Source: Dipylidium caninum
Lineage: Eukaryota > Platyhelminthes > Cestoda > Cyclophyllidea > Dipylidiidae
Assembly (NCBI GenBank): GCA_017562135.1
Contig: QEYB01001189.1
Span: 244,343-308,342, forward strand
Direction: 5' to 3'
Length of the DNA stretch: 64,000 nucleotides
Under the pieces are notes generated by a model, which made no database searches, had not been told where the DNA came from, and saw nothing but the letters and a program-made list of their open reading frames with translations. A program made the position numbers and the translations under genes. Shown in pieces: positions 1 to 10,399 of this stretch. The stretch's first letter is position 1. Each line of letters opens with the position of its first letter.

Positions 1-1780
1 GCATAGGCGTCACTATCGGAGGGACTGGAGTTGTAGTACACTGCTTTGACCATTAAGCGGATTCCCCGTTCGCCTTGAGCATGATTCTCCAGTCCTATTT
101 TGAGAGGCTAGACGACCACGAGTATGTGGTGTCGTAGTACTTCTCGCTGGACACGTCCACTCTGTGCATAATCGCAAGTGGGGAAAAGGGTCTCGGATAA
201 GGCCACAATTGATCCGTTTGTCTTCTGAACCATTCGTACGAGCCTTCATATACAAAAATAAGAGCTACGTCTTTAAGCGGTGGGGAATGATATAAAATGT
301 GACAATTTTGGCCGTGCAAGATCATTTTGGAGATGATAGCCCGGAATTTTTAAGGATCTGGAGTTGACAAAATATGGATATGGAAATAATAAATTAACAG
401 AAATATTCCCCCTGATTATACAATCCTGTTGAAGCTCAAGAAGAAGTTGTAAGTCGAAGTCCTTTCTTCTGTCTCTATGAAGCTGACATTGATCAATTTC
501 CACATCTAAAGTTCTCTCAAGTACAGTTGGTCAATTGCCGGGTCTGCGAACCTCATTTATTCCAACTGGAGTGGACACGGCATCTCACAGACCCCAAACT
601 ATTGACCGAGGCATAAAGACACTCCTAAGCACCACCAGTCTTCTTCCAACTAAACTTTCACTTTACTCGTGCTTTCTGGTTCCCCTCAACGTTCCCATGT
701 TTGTTGTGGCTTTTTTCAGCAACCCCATGGACTGATAGAGCGCTCTCTAGCACAAACCCATTCCAAATCTGGCAAGGAGCGACAACCTATTTATATTCAT
801 TTGAAACGCTTCCTAAAAGCTTTCCTTCAAATGTATGTCGCAGATATGCTGATTAGCAAGTCACGTACGATGTAAAATAAATGAGCTAGAGAGAGGGCAT
901 TTACCCAGCAATTCCTACACATTCGCGTAACTCGAAGGTACAAAGTGTCTCAGAATTTCAGCAATTATACAGAAGAAAACGGAGCAGGTGCCATTGACCT
1001 GCGACCCTATTTTATCGGAGGAGTTGACGCACCCGTTGAGTTCGTTAGCTCCAAACATCAGAGCTCTCCACTCTAATTTCGGTGAATAAGAGCTGATGCT
1101 GGGTCACGAACGGTTGAAGTCGCCTCGGTTACACAACAAATTAATTCCCTTCCATACACTGTCCCACCAGAATCGTTATGGTCAAAAACGTTTCAAGACC
1201 GGATCCGCGCTGTGTCCCATGGTCAGTAGCTCTTATTCATCAACCAATTTGTCGTAACTACGCAATCATGTGCGAGATTATCAAACAGTCAAATGCACAT
1301 TGTGGTGTATAAGATGCATCGACCGGATTCCACCCTCCTTAGTAAAGTTATCATCTCTGTAAGTTCATATTTTTCCCCCTTCTCGCTGATGCTGAGATTA
1401 TGAAAGTGTATCTACCACTTATGTGGACGTCTGAGCAAGAGAAAGGCTGAACTCCTGTAAATCGTACATCTTTTGTTATCAAATAGAGGTTAGAGGAGAT
1501 TAACAAGGTCACAGTCAGAGGGAGCATGTCAAACGGTTGTTTGGCTTTATGTGATCTGTATGTACCGGTTCATGCCAGGTCACAATTGCCGGTGTCCTCC
1601 CGGAAGAGGTTGCACTTAAAACCTAAATACCAGAGGGTTGCAAGTTGTCAGTTTGAATCCCATCACTCTTGCTCCACCCTGCACGTCGTCAGTGGAGATG
1701 TATTTTTCTCTCCGTGTGGACAAAGGCACTTGACGGGGAGTTGGGCGGGGTGGGAATATGTGGTATTCCGTCTAACTCAT
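1..1780. other. Unique sequence without a supported gene
   Basis: I see no gene here on either strand. Short open frames occur, but none has a recognisable domain, splice-bounded structure or conserved copy elsewhere in the window. The longest begins at 1,526 and runs to 1,903 on the plus strand; its 3' part lies in a diverged repeat that recurs near 31.9 kb, which argues against it being one coding unit. Confidence 0.5.
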
Positions 1781-1789
1781 TGCCTGTCT

Positions 1790-1895
1790 CTCTTCAAAGG
1801 CCTGCACATGGGGCAGTCACGGTTAACAGAGTGCCCGATGTATCAGTGTTTTATGAAGCGAAGTGAACACACACTGAAGATTGTTTGTGGAATTT
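1790..1895 (+). repeat. Diverged dispersed repeat, shared with 31.9-32.0 kb
   Basis: A stretch beginning GCACATGGGGCA and running through a segment ending GAAGCGAAGTGAACAC can be aligned by eye with 31,908-31,990 on the same strand, with many substitutions and small gaps. The relative lies inside the left palindrome arm, just upstream of the decayed TAZ finger. Function is unknown; it is likely a fragment of an old duplicated unit. Confidence 0.45.
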
Positions 1896-2029
1896 ACGCT
1901 TAAGCTCTTTTGGTTTATTTTCTAATTGTGTAGAAGGATATGAGCAAGGTTGTACTAGCTTGATTGCCACAATTGAGATTCTATTTAATTTGTTTTCTTA
2001 TTGAATGGAAGAGAACTGGAGGGAACCCT

Positions 2030-2500
2030 CCAGACGTAATCCACATGTTCTTTCTTTCACTCCTCCTATGCTTTGTATCTTCATCAGCTGTAATGAGGTC
2101 CGCCTGTGCAGCGGAGGTGCCAAGCGGTCTGTCGTGCCAATTTCGAAAGTATAGGAGGAAGAGGAGGAGGAGAATGTCAGAGTAGTAGCCTCAGAATTAC
2201 AGAACCATTGCGCTACTCGGAGAACGTTCGAGATGCCCACCAAAGCTCGTGGATCCGCCTTTAAGGTCGGCTCGTCTGTTTTCAGCTCCCTTTCCGATAC
2301 GCGCAAATACCTCCACAACGACGAGTTCAGCCTCAGTTGGGTCTCCTTGAAGGAGTTTGTGCAATGACTACAGTCGCCGCGAAGAAACACGCCTCGTTGA
2401 GCGACTTGCCACCGTTGACGACGCCTCGTGTGCGGTGAGACAAAGAACGGGGACCGGTAGAAAAGGTAGTCACCAGGTGTTGTCAAGGTGATCTGATGCC
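2030..2500 (-). repeat. Old dispersed repeat R, inverted copy
   Basis: Read on the minus strand, this segment aligns with 28,590-29,070 plus. Shared landmarks are a block starting CACCTGGTGACTACC followed by a pyrimidine-rich CCGGTCTCCGTTCTTTG-like stretch, a GCGACTGTAGTCATTGCAC-like stretch, and CCGAGTAGCGCAATGGT near 2,215. Divergence looks like about a quarter of positions. A 162-codon minus-strand open frame spans it, but the frame is not kept in the other copies, so I do not call it a gene. Confidence 0.55.
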
Positions 2501-3400
2501 GTCCACATTTTCTAAAAGGAAATGAAGAGATCGAAGTATAAATACTGACAATCTAATAAACCGATAGCGTACCAACCGAACTACATTGATGGTAGCCATT
2601 AATGGTGTAGCCTAGTTAGGCAAAAATAAGCTCTCGGACAATAGGGCACCGGTGAAGCGCATTACCGAAGGTATAACATCAAAGACGCGGCATTTATTCC
2701 AAATCTGGATAAATAGTCGAGGAGAACACTCTGTATCTGCGAACTTTTTCAGCCCTGCAGTTGTACAGATTGCGGGTGGCGAAAAGCAAACGAATCGTCT
2801 GTCACGAGTGAGTTGGATCAGTGCCAGGAATTAAGATTCGAAGAAAAAAGTCTACACACGCCATCTATGTTTCGATTTCCTTACAGTTGTCGGCGTAATG
2901 TTTTTATCGCCTCAGCCCCTAGGCCCCACATAAGTTTACTTAAACAACCGAATAGCCATGGGCTATGTTGACTTCACCCCTGTATTTGTAGCCGATTACA
3001 ATTTTGGTTGACGAACACGAGATCGCAGTGATGAAGGCCTCACTCGTAAGCAGCTAAATCGTCAGAACGAGGTTCATCAGCGTTGGCCATGACACTGAGA
3101 AGCGTCACGAGGACATTTCAGAAATACTCCGATGCTTTATAGGGTTCGTTTCTGACCTCGTACTCAATAATGTAGGAGTCGAGTGCCAAGATGGACTACT
3201 CGAATGTTCGTCTTACGCTAATGTCGCATCGCTACTAGTTAACTTGACATTCGACGGGAAATAAATGATCGACGGGAAATAAATGATCTGGACTTTACAC
3301 TTAGTGAGATCACTTCGACAGGAGCCACTGGGAGAGGAAGTATTGACGCTTTTTTGTACCCCTCAATTCCATAGAATGCTCACTTTCTACTTCATCCGTC
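2500..3400. other. No supported gene; short tandem duplication inside
   Basis: No convincing coding or RNA gene is seen. The only notable structure is an exact two-copy tandem of an 18-base unit at 3,251-3,286 (unit TCGACGGGAAATAAATGA). Confidence 0.5.
3251..3286. repeat. Tandem duplication, 2 x 18 bp
   Basis: Two back-to-back identical copies of an 18-base unit containing GGGAAATAAATGA. No copy is seen elsewhere in the window. It is probably a slippage duplication. Confidence 0.9.
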
Positions 3401-3404
3401 CCTG

Positions 3405-3715
3405 GATCTACCACCTCCTGGGTTCAAAGCACGCGAGAGCGTTAACTGCGAGATTTTGATTTGAACGCTCTCTCTACTGTATCCTTCATCCCTTTCACAT
3501 CTACACGCACTATCAGTCCAACAAGCACACGAAAAGACACAATCCTTACGGTTGCAAGAAGAATGGGCCTGCGGAATTCAACTCCGTTTCATCGAGCTGC
3601 CTTTCAGGCTTGCCAATCGGTGATTAACTCACAGGACAGTCGCTACGGCTCGTCACCACGAGACCTGACGGCACGCGGGTTGCCGTCAACGGAAACGTGA
3701 GACAGCGCCTTTTTC
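3405..3715. repeat. Diverged copy of the DNA flanking NPC1 fragment 2
   Basis: This aligns in the same orientation with about 12,870-13,145. Shared landmarks are a GAACGCTCTC-type stretch followed by CCTTCATCCCTTTCACA, then TTTCAGGCTTGCCAATCGG and a stretch ending GCCGTCAACGGAAACGTGAG. Both copies are followed by the same GT-rich tract and the same NPC1 exons. The duplicated unit therefore starts well outside the NPC1 fragment and spans over 1 kb. Confidence 0.65.
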
Positions 3716-4130
3716 TTTTGCTGTCTAGTCCACCCTACGCGCTGCAAACCACACTCCAGTGATACAGGTCGGTAACGCAGGTCCGTGCCACAACTCGATG
3801 TCATGGTCGGAGGTCACTTGGACGTGTATGTACACCAGCCGAAGTTCAGGATAGGCATGATGCCATTGCGACCATGTTTGTCATAACGTGGACCAATTTA
3901 TCTACTTTTTGCGGTGAAGCCCACTTCCACATACCTTCACTACCTGTCACATCATTAACAGATTCACTTCTTCCGGTTTCTCGTATCACCGCGGCGTTTA
4001 GTCTTGATAAAACGGCAAAGAGTCGGTTTAGAACGTGTATTTTGTCATGTGCATTCATCCCCCGTGATTAACATGCGGTTGGCGGGGAAGGGTAGAAGTA
4101 GAGCAAGATGTCAATCCCGTTTGGGAGGAG
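3716..4130. other. Insertion in NPC1 unit 1 (absent from unit 2)
   Basis: About 415 bases separate the flanking repeat from the GT-rich tract here, while the two are adjacent in the second unit near 13,145. This is either an insertion in this copy or a deletion in the other. A 65-70 codon open frame exists on each strand, but neither resembles NPC1 or another known family. No target-site duplication or terminal repeat was noticed. Confidence 0.5.
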
Positions 4131-4205
4131 TGGGTAGGGTGAAGTGGGATGAAGTGAGGTGAGTTGAGGTGGTGTGAGATGTGGGGTGTGGGAATGGAGG
4201 TGGGA
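4130..4205. repeat. GT/GA-rich low-complexity tract
   Basis: A run of imperfect GGTGA, GGTGTGAGATG and GGGGTGTGGG units. The same tract lies at 13,140-13,200, in the same position relative to NPC1 exon 3. On the minus strand, the strand of the NPC1 fragment, it is pyrimidine rich. Confidence 0.8.
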
Positions 4206-4230
4206 GGAGAGAACGGGGCAAGAAACTTAC

Positions 4231-4960
4231 TCCGTCACAAACAACATACGACTGGGTGAGCGACCGCCCTCACTGATCGGAGTGCCCAGGCTGCGTAGAA
4301 ACTTCCACGCATCACAATGTTTTTTAAGGCAGACTAGTTTAACGACTTTCATGAAAACAGTACCTCACATCCTAAGGTAAGGCACAGGACTGGAGTATTA
4401 GGTTAAACGAAGACGAGATGATGTAGGATGTGAACAGTCCTCTTCCACTCTCCTTGCAGGCATTGAACAGATCGTTCATGAACTTTTCCTTCACAGTGAC
4501 AGTGATCTCTGTGATGACCTTCTGCTCGTCTGTTTTGACATTAAAAACTATTTTACTTTGCTCGGGGCTGCATTCCAATCTGCAAAACAACTCCTTAATC
4601 CGTGAGTAACAGGTAGATGAACTAGGAGTAAAGAAATGGGGCGTAGGGAGACACGGTCAGCCAAATAGAGGAAAGAAAGAGAATCGTGCATAGGCTAACT
4701 TACTGGCCAAAATAGCGAGCAGCTTCAGCTAAGCCATTTTTGAGTAAATCAACTTGTTCACGGGTGCAGCACACTTTGTCGCCAAGGGAGTAGTTCGGGC
4801 AGTAATCCGCAACTTGTTCACTTGCCGGTAAAACGGAGGCATTCGCAGTTATACACAGTCGGTCAGAGTTGACACCGCAAACGCCTTGAATGAGGCAGTC
4901 GGCATGGCTTTGCACAATAGTCCCAATTACGGCAATCAGTAAAACGGCCAATTTGTTCAT
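4231..4960 (-). pseudogene. NPC1 N-terminal domain fragment, copy 1 (three exons, broken)
   Basis: Minus-strand relic of the sterol-binding luminal N-terminal domain of Niemann-Pick C1, the late-endosomal/lysosomal cholesterol exporter. Exon 1 (4,704-4,960) starts at an ATG and encodes a hydrophobic signal peptide (residues 1-20, ending QSHA). It then has NPC1-type cysteine spacing (DCLIQGVCG, YCPNYSLGD, KVCCTREQ) and stops at a perfect GTAAGT donor in phase 2. Exon 2 (4,453-4,579) follows an acceptor TTGTTTTGCAG and encodes LECSPEQS through DLFNACK. Exon 3 (4,231 to about 4,345) encodes CDAWKFLRSLGT and ends at GTAAGT. Phases 2 and 0 agree across the junctions, which supports the model. Three lesions are visible. 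The exon 2 donor reads GA instead of GT, exon 3 has a one-base deletion relative to copy 2, and exon 3 has an in-frame TAG. The conserved CPSC-to-LFC stretch expected between exons 1 and 2 is also missing. No membrane or sterol-sensing part of NPC1 occurs in the window. The family call is confident; non-functionality is an inference. Confidence 0.82.
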
Positions 4961-6684
4961 TTATGTCTATATAATAAGAACATAAACCAAAGAGAGGTGA
5001 AGCGTGTGCCGATTCTCAACAGAATTAGTGAAGTGGTTTCAAAGATTAGCGTATTTAGCACAGATGCAAGTAACGTTGGAATAGAGGCTGGTAACCCACA
5101 AAGCAAAACATGCCTGTGCCCTGAAAAGAACTCAGTAACACTCGCTTGATCGGATTGCTTTATATACCCCACGAGGAAATCAGTCCATTGGCTCCCACTT
5201 CGACTAAACAGGGTCTCTACGACCTCACGCCAATCCTGTATTTCGGCAGGTTCACGCGCATGACACTTCGACCTCCTGCAATAACATCGAGGTGTCTTAC
5301 TGACCTGCCACTGGAGTGTGACTCGCAATTCTCCGGCTTCACTGGACAATTAGGGGAGAGGTGCTGGCTCACATTGCCGTTAGCGGCAAATTGTGCGCAA
5401 CCTGAGACGGTTAACGCATTTCCGCTAAAAGTGTCCGCGGGGCCACTTAGTTTCCCATTCCTATTTTATTTTTTCCCCAAACCACACAGAAACAAAACGC
5501 GATTTACATTCAAACTTCATGTATGATTTTGAAGAGAATAATAGTGCAGCTGGAGCTCGGCCGAAACAATAAGGACGCATTCGAACATGAATCTACTAGT
5601 AATGGAAAAGGTATCGCCATCGTTTAAAAAATTTCGTTCTGCCAATATGAGAAGTACCGCCGTCCCATGTTGGTGACGAGGAGAGTGTAAGACTGCTGTG
5701 GTGTCCGATTCGAACATAAGTATTAATGAAATTGTCTAAAAGAGTAAGCAGCCATCCATACGGGCCCATGCACCTGTCATACGAACTGAAGCAAGCGCAG
5801 CTGATTGAGCGCGAGGGAAGGTGCGCGTCTTCGTTCCTTCCTTCTTAGTGGACTCTGCCTCGCGCACTTGCTTCATTTGGAGGCTTCTCACCTGGTGTCG
5901 TTCCGCCTTCCGTTCTTCAGACAGGATGCCGCTAACTTGCCATGCACCCCCGCGCACCAGTGGAATCTTATTGCGAAGCCCCCCTAGTTTGCGAGAAAAT
6001 AATTTGGCAGGAGGCAGTGCCTGACGACACCCACCTTTTTCGTCATATCGCAGGCACAACTTTTTTCGGGTTCATTTGTAATATCTCCATTGTGAGGAGA
6101 GTGCCTACTGAGACATTGAGAAGTTGCCGTCGCCAGCTGCTGAGCCACGTTACTAAGCCACGAACCTACTTCGCACGTTTCTCCAGCTGCAATGTTCCCG
6201 GTTCGACCTTAATCCTCATTTCTCCTTTAAGGTGGGGTCAGTCTGAGTCCACATCATAGCCTTTACAGTCATCTCGGACTACTACGTGAAAGGCAGGAGA
6301 ACGCAGACTGCGAGTCTCGGAAAAGTAGATTCCTCAAAGTGAACTGCAGAGCAAAGAGAGAAAGATGTTTCACAAATTGTCCTGTCCAAATCAACAAAAT
6401 CCATAAATTTGAACTGCAATCGCACAGGTCCGCTAACGGACATTTCCGTGCCAATTCGCCTCTGCAAATCTTTATTACTTTCTGCTCTCACTTCAATGAA
6501 GTCCAGATATGAAGGAGTGTTTCAAGGGATTTAGTCTCCAGTAGCGTCTGGGTCGTTTTAGTCAATGTCCTGGTCTCAGCACATGTTTCCTTAAATCCTC
6601 ATGACTTACGACGCCTGTCATCATTTCATCTTGCCTCAAATCTCCTTGTGTTAAGAAGGGCCAGGTGAGGAGATTTGAAGAGGA
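4961..6684. other. No supported gene upstream of the NPC1 fragment
   Basis: A 130-codon minus-strand open frame (4,957-5,349) ends in a stop overlapping the NPC1 start codon. It shows no recognisable domain and is probably 5' flank. An AT-rich TTATATAG lies about 7-14 bases upstream of the NPC1 ATG on the minus strand; it could be a 3' splice site or a weak TATA element. Nothing else is supported. Confidence 0.45.
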
Positions 6685-6840
6685 GAACTAGAGAGAGAGA
6701 GAGAGAGAGAGAAAGCTATGTCAAGCAGGCGAGAGGCAGGAGTGAGAAGCTCTTCTCGTCCTCATCTACCCTCCAATTGCCACTCGGTAGCAATGCTAAT
6801 CACTCGCTCTTTGGGATGCGGTCCCCTCACCGCATCTCTG
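6685..6840 (+). repeat. Dispersed repeat R1, copy at 6.7 kb, with GA microsatellite
   Basis: A GA dinucleotide tract (about 6,690-6,713) is followed by AAGCTATGTCAAGCAGGCG, a GAGGCAGGAGTGAGAAGCTC-like stretch, a pyrimidine stretch, TTGCCACTCGGTAG and a TGCTAATCACT segment. The same order of landmarks recurs at 10,045-10,190 and, less well, at 23,840-23,955. No coding potential is shared between copies. Confidence 0.6.
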
Positions 6841-6879
6841 TAAATTTTACGTGGTTTTGAATGCAATCTTAGGGCACTT

Positions 6880-7065
6880 TGTCAACTCCAAGTATCTCTT
6901 TTTCACCTCAGATTTCGTCCATTGTTTTACTGCGCACAAGGTTGTTTACGAGGCAGTGGCAACGAGGTCAAGTCGTTCGACCAGACCTTGGTGGTGCGTG
7001 CTTCCGTGTGGCAGCAGTCATTCCATACAAGAAAACCAGAGTCAGCGTGACTTCGTCCTTTGAGA
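6880..7065 (+). repeat. Repeat R fragment upstream of the TAZ gene
   Basis: A segment with GTTGTTTACGAGGCAGTGG, a CGTTCGACCAGACCTTGG stretch and GCAGCAGTCATTCC aligns with 32,030-32,160, upstream of the decayed TAZ finger, and with 28,640-28,760. This means a TAZ-finger gene and its 5' flank were duplicated together at least once. Confidence 0.55.
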
Positions 7066-7210
7066 AGGCTAATGTAAGTATTCGCAGGGAAGCAGAAGAC
7101 AAAGGAGACGGTCTTAAATACGCAACCATCTCATTCTCCGTGTTCCCCTATCTACTTGATATTTTGTCCCAAATTCTCTGCGTGGCACCTGCATTACACA
7201 AACAAACAGT

Positions 7211-7948
7211 ATGAATGCAAGTGCGAATGCTAATCCCGAGAGTGGTGAAACAGAGGGGATGTGCTTGAAGACGGAGGCTGAAAGAGAGTTCACTCCAGTT
7301 TTCGAAACACCGTCGCCTACTTTGACCACTTCCACCGAAACGCCACAGTCGCCGCGTGACGACACGGAGGAGGCGATTTCTCCCCATTTCGTCGACCTAC
7401 CCATCACTTCACCCGCGGTGACACACTTCGACACACCCCAAGACCCCTCCTCGGAGGCATCATTCTACTTTCACCAACGACGCTACACCCGCCTGCCATA
7501 TCATCATCTGGCTTTGCACGACGCCTCTCAGGTCTGTGAGCAGGAAGAGGCAGGTGAAGAACAACTACAAGGAGAACGCCAAATAATGCAAGGCTGGTGG
7601 GTTAAGGGAGAAACAGATGAGGAGGAGGATGATGACATGGATGAGGAAGAAGAAGAAGGAGAGGATGATGATGAGAATAATGAGGAGGTGGAGCAGCCAC
7701 TGTCTTCACTCTATCCCTTCTGCTGCCTAATACGGGTCTTAGAGGAGCATATACAAACGTGTCGGGATGGAGACATCTGTCCCATGCCCAATTGCACTAC
7801 GTTGCAAGAAATACTGATACATTTGAGCGAGTGCATCGACCCCGATTGTCCAATGTGCGGACCTCTGAAGCGAGAGGACCACAAATGCATGTGCCGACAG
7901 GCATCTAATGATTGTGATATTCTACCCAACTCCCATCCACCGAATTGA
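7211..7948 (+). CDS. TAZ-type zinc-finger protein, 245 aa, acidic
   Basis: A complete open frame from ATG to TGA. Residues 1-130 are rich in T, S, P and E without a recognisable fold. Residues 135-161 are almost entirely D and E. The C-terminal part (about 166-226) matches the second half of the TAZ1 domain of the transcriptional coactivators CBP/p300, which binds transactivation domains in the nucleus. Its zinc ligands are H180-x3-C184-x5-C190-x4-C195 and H204-x3-C208-x4-C213-x2-C216, followed by GPLK. Both the ligand spacing and the 24-residue step between the two histidines equal those of TAZ1 sites 2 and 3. Site 1 appears lost: only C171 fits its last ligand, and S166 stands where a cysteine is expected. 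There is no HAT, bromo, KIX or BTB domain. The start is the first ATG of the frame, but an upstream exon cannot be excluded. A decayed relative lies at 32.3-32.6 kb. Nuclear protein-binding is inferred; the family call is from motif spacing. Confidence 0.75.
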   Translation: MNASANANPESGETEGMCLKTEAEREFTPVFETPSPTLTTSTETPQSPRDDTEEAISPHFVDLPITSPAVTHFDTPQDPSSEASFYFHQRRYTRLPYHHLALHDASQVCEQEEAGEEQLQGERQIMQGWWVKGETDEEEDDDMDEEEEEGEDDDENNEEVEQPLSSLYPFCCLIRVLEEHIQTCRDGDICPMPNCTTLQEILIHLSECIDPDCPMCGPLKREDHKCMCRQASNDCDILPNSHPPN

Positions 7949-10044
7949 CCTCCCACCAAACCTCTGCCGGATGTCCCGTTCGCACGAGCTCACCCTCTTT
8001 TCTGAGCCAAGACGAGACATCCACCCTCTCCACGTGTCCACCCTAACGTTGTCTCCGTTGCTCCTTTTGTCCTTCCCTCCCTTCCCCTCTACTTGCCAGT
8101 AATACGCAGTTGGTTACACTAAATGAAATACATGTCAGTTTCTAGGTGCTCCCTTTCCTCTTATCTCACTTGAAAGTGAGACGACATGATTGGGAACTCT
8201 CGTCGTCATCGCCAATTCTAGTCGGGTGGAAACTCCCCTAATGAGGGCTACCTCATCAACAGCCATGGCAACACCGACTGCTGCTACATTTACGCATGGC
8301 AAATTGGGAGTTGGGCTATTGCGAACGACTGCAGAAGGCAAAGTAGATGCCCTTAAAACACGTTAGCTACCTCCTATGCCGCGATGCAATGGGTTTCCCT
8401 TCGCCTCCATCGCATATCGCAGCCTCATAACAGAAGGAGAGAGCCAGGGAGGTGTAGTGGACATGAAAGAGTGATGGGACAGGACAGAGTCTCGGATGTC
8501 CCGTTGGTAGATTCTCACACTACCTTCTCTCTAGTGGTGTTCAACAGTCTACACTAAATAAAGTACAACTCATTTTCTCGATGCTTCCTTTCCCCTTATC
8601 GGGCGCAGAAGTCGGACTTCGGTGATTGAGTTATTCGCGTGAATCTCATTCGAGTTGAAGCACCTGAGTAGGATGAATGTCACACCAACGACAGCACGTT
8701 GGATTCGAGTAATGCCGGAGGTTGTTGAGATGAAAACGCTGCTCTGGGAAGGAGGGAGGAGTCATTTGGCTATGTGCATCGAGATAAAGGCTTCAGGGAG
8801 TTTCTCGCGGCCTCCTCCACAATTCTCGACGTGTCTCTGCTTTTTCCTTTATTAATAAACTGCTTCCCACGGTAAGTTGGTGGTTTGTTGACGTTCGTCA
8901 TCTGTGGACATACGTTTCTCTTGTCGCCTAATACTGTGAATGCCCTCCGTAAAGCAAAATGTGCTTTGGTCTGTTTGATGATCTCTGGTATGACTTCTTA
9001 CCCTGCCGACGTATCAATAAGAAATATATGCACAATTCGCTGACACTGTCGCTAATTGTCGAGTCGAAGGCCGATTGTTCTGCCGCAAAGGCGTGATGGT
9101 CCAAGGCGTGATGGTCCAGGTGTACACAATCTGCGGCTGGTTCTCCCCATTTTCCTAACAATCGCTGCATTAAAGGCTCAAGGTGTATGTTCACATCATT
9201 GTTGACAATGCTGTCGATGTGGGTGTTTGGTGGCAGCGACATTGGTGAAAGGACGGTGGTACATGCATCGTCGTGGTGAATATTTTCACAGGTCATGCTT
9301 TCACCTACTAGGTTACCCGCATTTCACAGTGCGGACACGATGACATGACCAAATGACTGCGGATGTGACGGCACCCTAGTCACGTGATATTCGTCGCAGA
9401 CAAACATTGGGTTTCGTGTAGCTCTGGATTCTCGTTCATCCACTCAAACGTGGGGGGGAAGCAGGAGGCGTAGCCGCCGGGACACACGGCGGATGAATAC
9501 ATTGCGTGAAAAATCAAAATGGTGGAGACGTGAAACCGGCATATCATTGCGTGGACTACTTTATTCCTCGCGAAAACCGATGGCTGACACAAGAAGAGGA
9601 TACATTTATACCTTATTCTACAATACAGCACTAGAGAAGTCTCAACTTCTACCTCATTTGTGTCTGTGAGAATAGGGCAAGGCATTAGCAACCCACTTTG
9701 GCGACGAAAGTGAGGACAAAAGATAAACTACCTGAGTGAAGGAAATATGTTTTGCACAAGTTCCAATTACGAGAGCGCAGGCTCTGGGCACACAAAGATC
9801 TAATTCGCCAATTACGATGTTCTACTACTCCTTTGGGCAGTTCATTATACAAAATGGATATAAGACAGATGTTCTCGTGGGAGTTGGAAAGAAAAGAGAA
9901 GCAGGAATGATGAATGGCTTTGCGGGGAACATAGCGCTTGTTGACATTCGTCGGCCACGCGTGTGGCAGCGACTCTGTCGCCATACTCAAGTCCAGACAA
10001 CCGAGGCAGGAAGGCCAGGAGAGGAGACTCGAGGGGAACGATGT
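7949..10044. other. No supported gene
   Basis: Nothing convincing on either strand. A 122-codon minus-strand open frame (8,928-9,296) is unrelated to known families as far as I can tell and contains a small tandem duplication (9,089-9,118). The region holds no copy of the large duplicated blocks. Confidence 0.45.
9089..9118. repeat. Tandem duplication, 2 x 15 bp
   Basis: Two adjacent identical copies of a 15-base unit (AGGCGTGATGGTCCA). In the minus-strand open frame it repeats five residues (LDHHA). Confidence 0.85.
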
Positions 10045-10190
10045 GAGAGGGAGAGTGGAAGAGAGCTACGTTAGTCGAGCAAGGACCAGGAGTGAGAGGA
10101 GGCTCTTCTCCTTATCCTCCCTCCTAATGCCACTCAGTAGTCTTCAACACTAATCACTAACTGCTCCGAATGAGCTCTCATCATCGCGAC
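10045..10190 (+). repeat. Dispersed repeat R1, copy at 10.1 kb
   Basis: Landmarks are GAGAGTGGAAGAGAGCTACG, TTAGTCGAGCAAGGACCAGG, a pyrimidine run, TAATGCCACTCAGTAG and CACTAATCACTAACTGCTCC, in the same order as at 6.7 kb. A CACTAATCACTAAG motif also occurs near 42,090 (and inverted near 52,920), which may be the edge of another member. Confidence 0.6.
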
Positions 10191-10399
10191 TTTATAAATT
10201 CTTACTTCAACGGTCACATCACGTTGGAGACGCAGTGTGGCTTCTCTTCCCCATCTGCCTTTCTTCGTCGAAACTATGTAATGCGCCATTTCATTCTGAT
10301 GTGTGCATCAAAAATGAAATTCTTTCTGCTTAATTTGTATCTTCCGATGTTAGCTTAGGCGTTTGTACATCGAGAAACTAAATTACAAGAATGGTGGGA

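Noticed and set aside
1526..1903. 125-codon plus-strand open frame
   Set aside because: No domain or splice context, and its end overlaps a diverged repeat whose other copy does not keep the frame.
1998..2486. 162-codon minus-strand open frame
   Set aside because: Coincides with repeat R; relatives at 28.4 and 32.0 kb do not keep the frame.
4957..5349. 130-codon minus-strand frame directly upstream of the NPC1 start
   Set aside because: No family resemblance; its stop overlaps the NPC1 ATG, so it cannot be part of the same protein.
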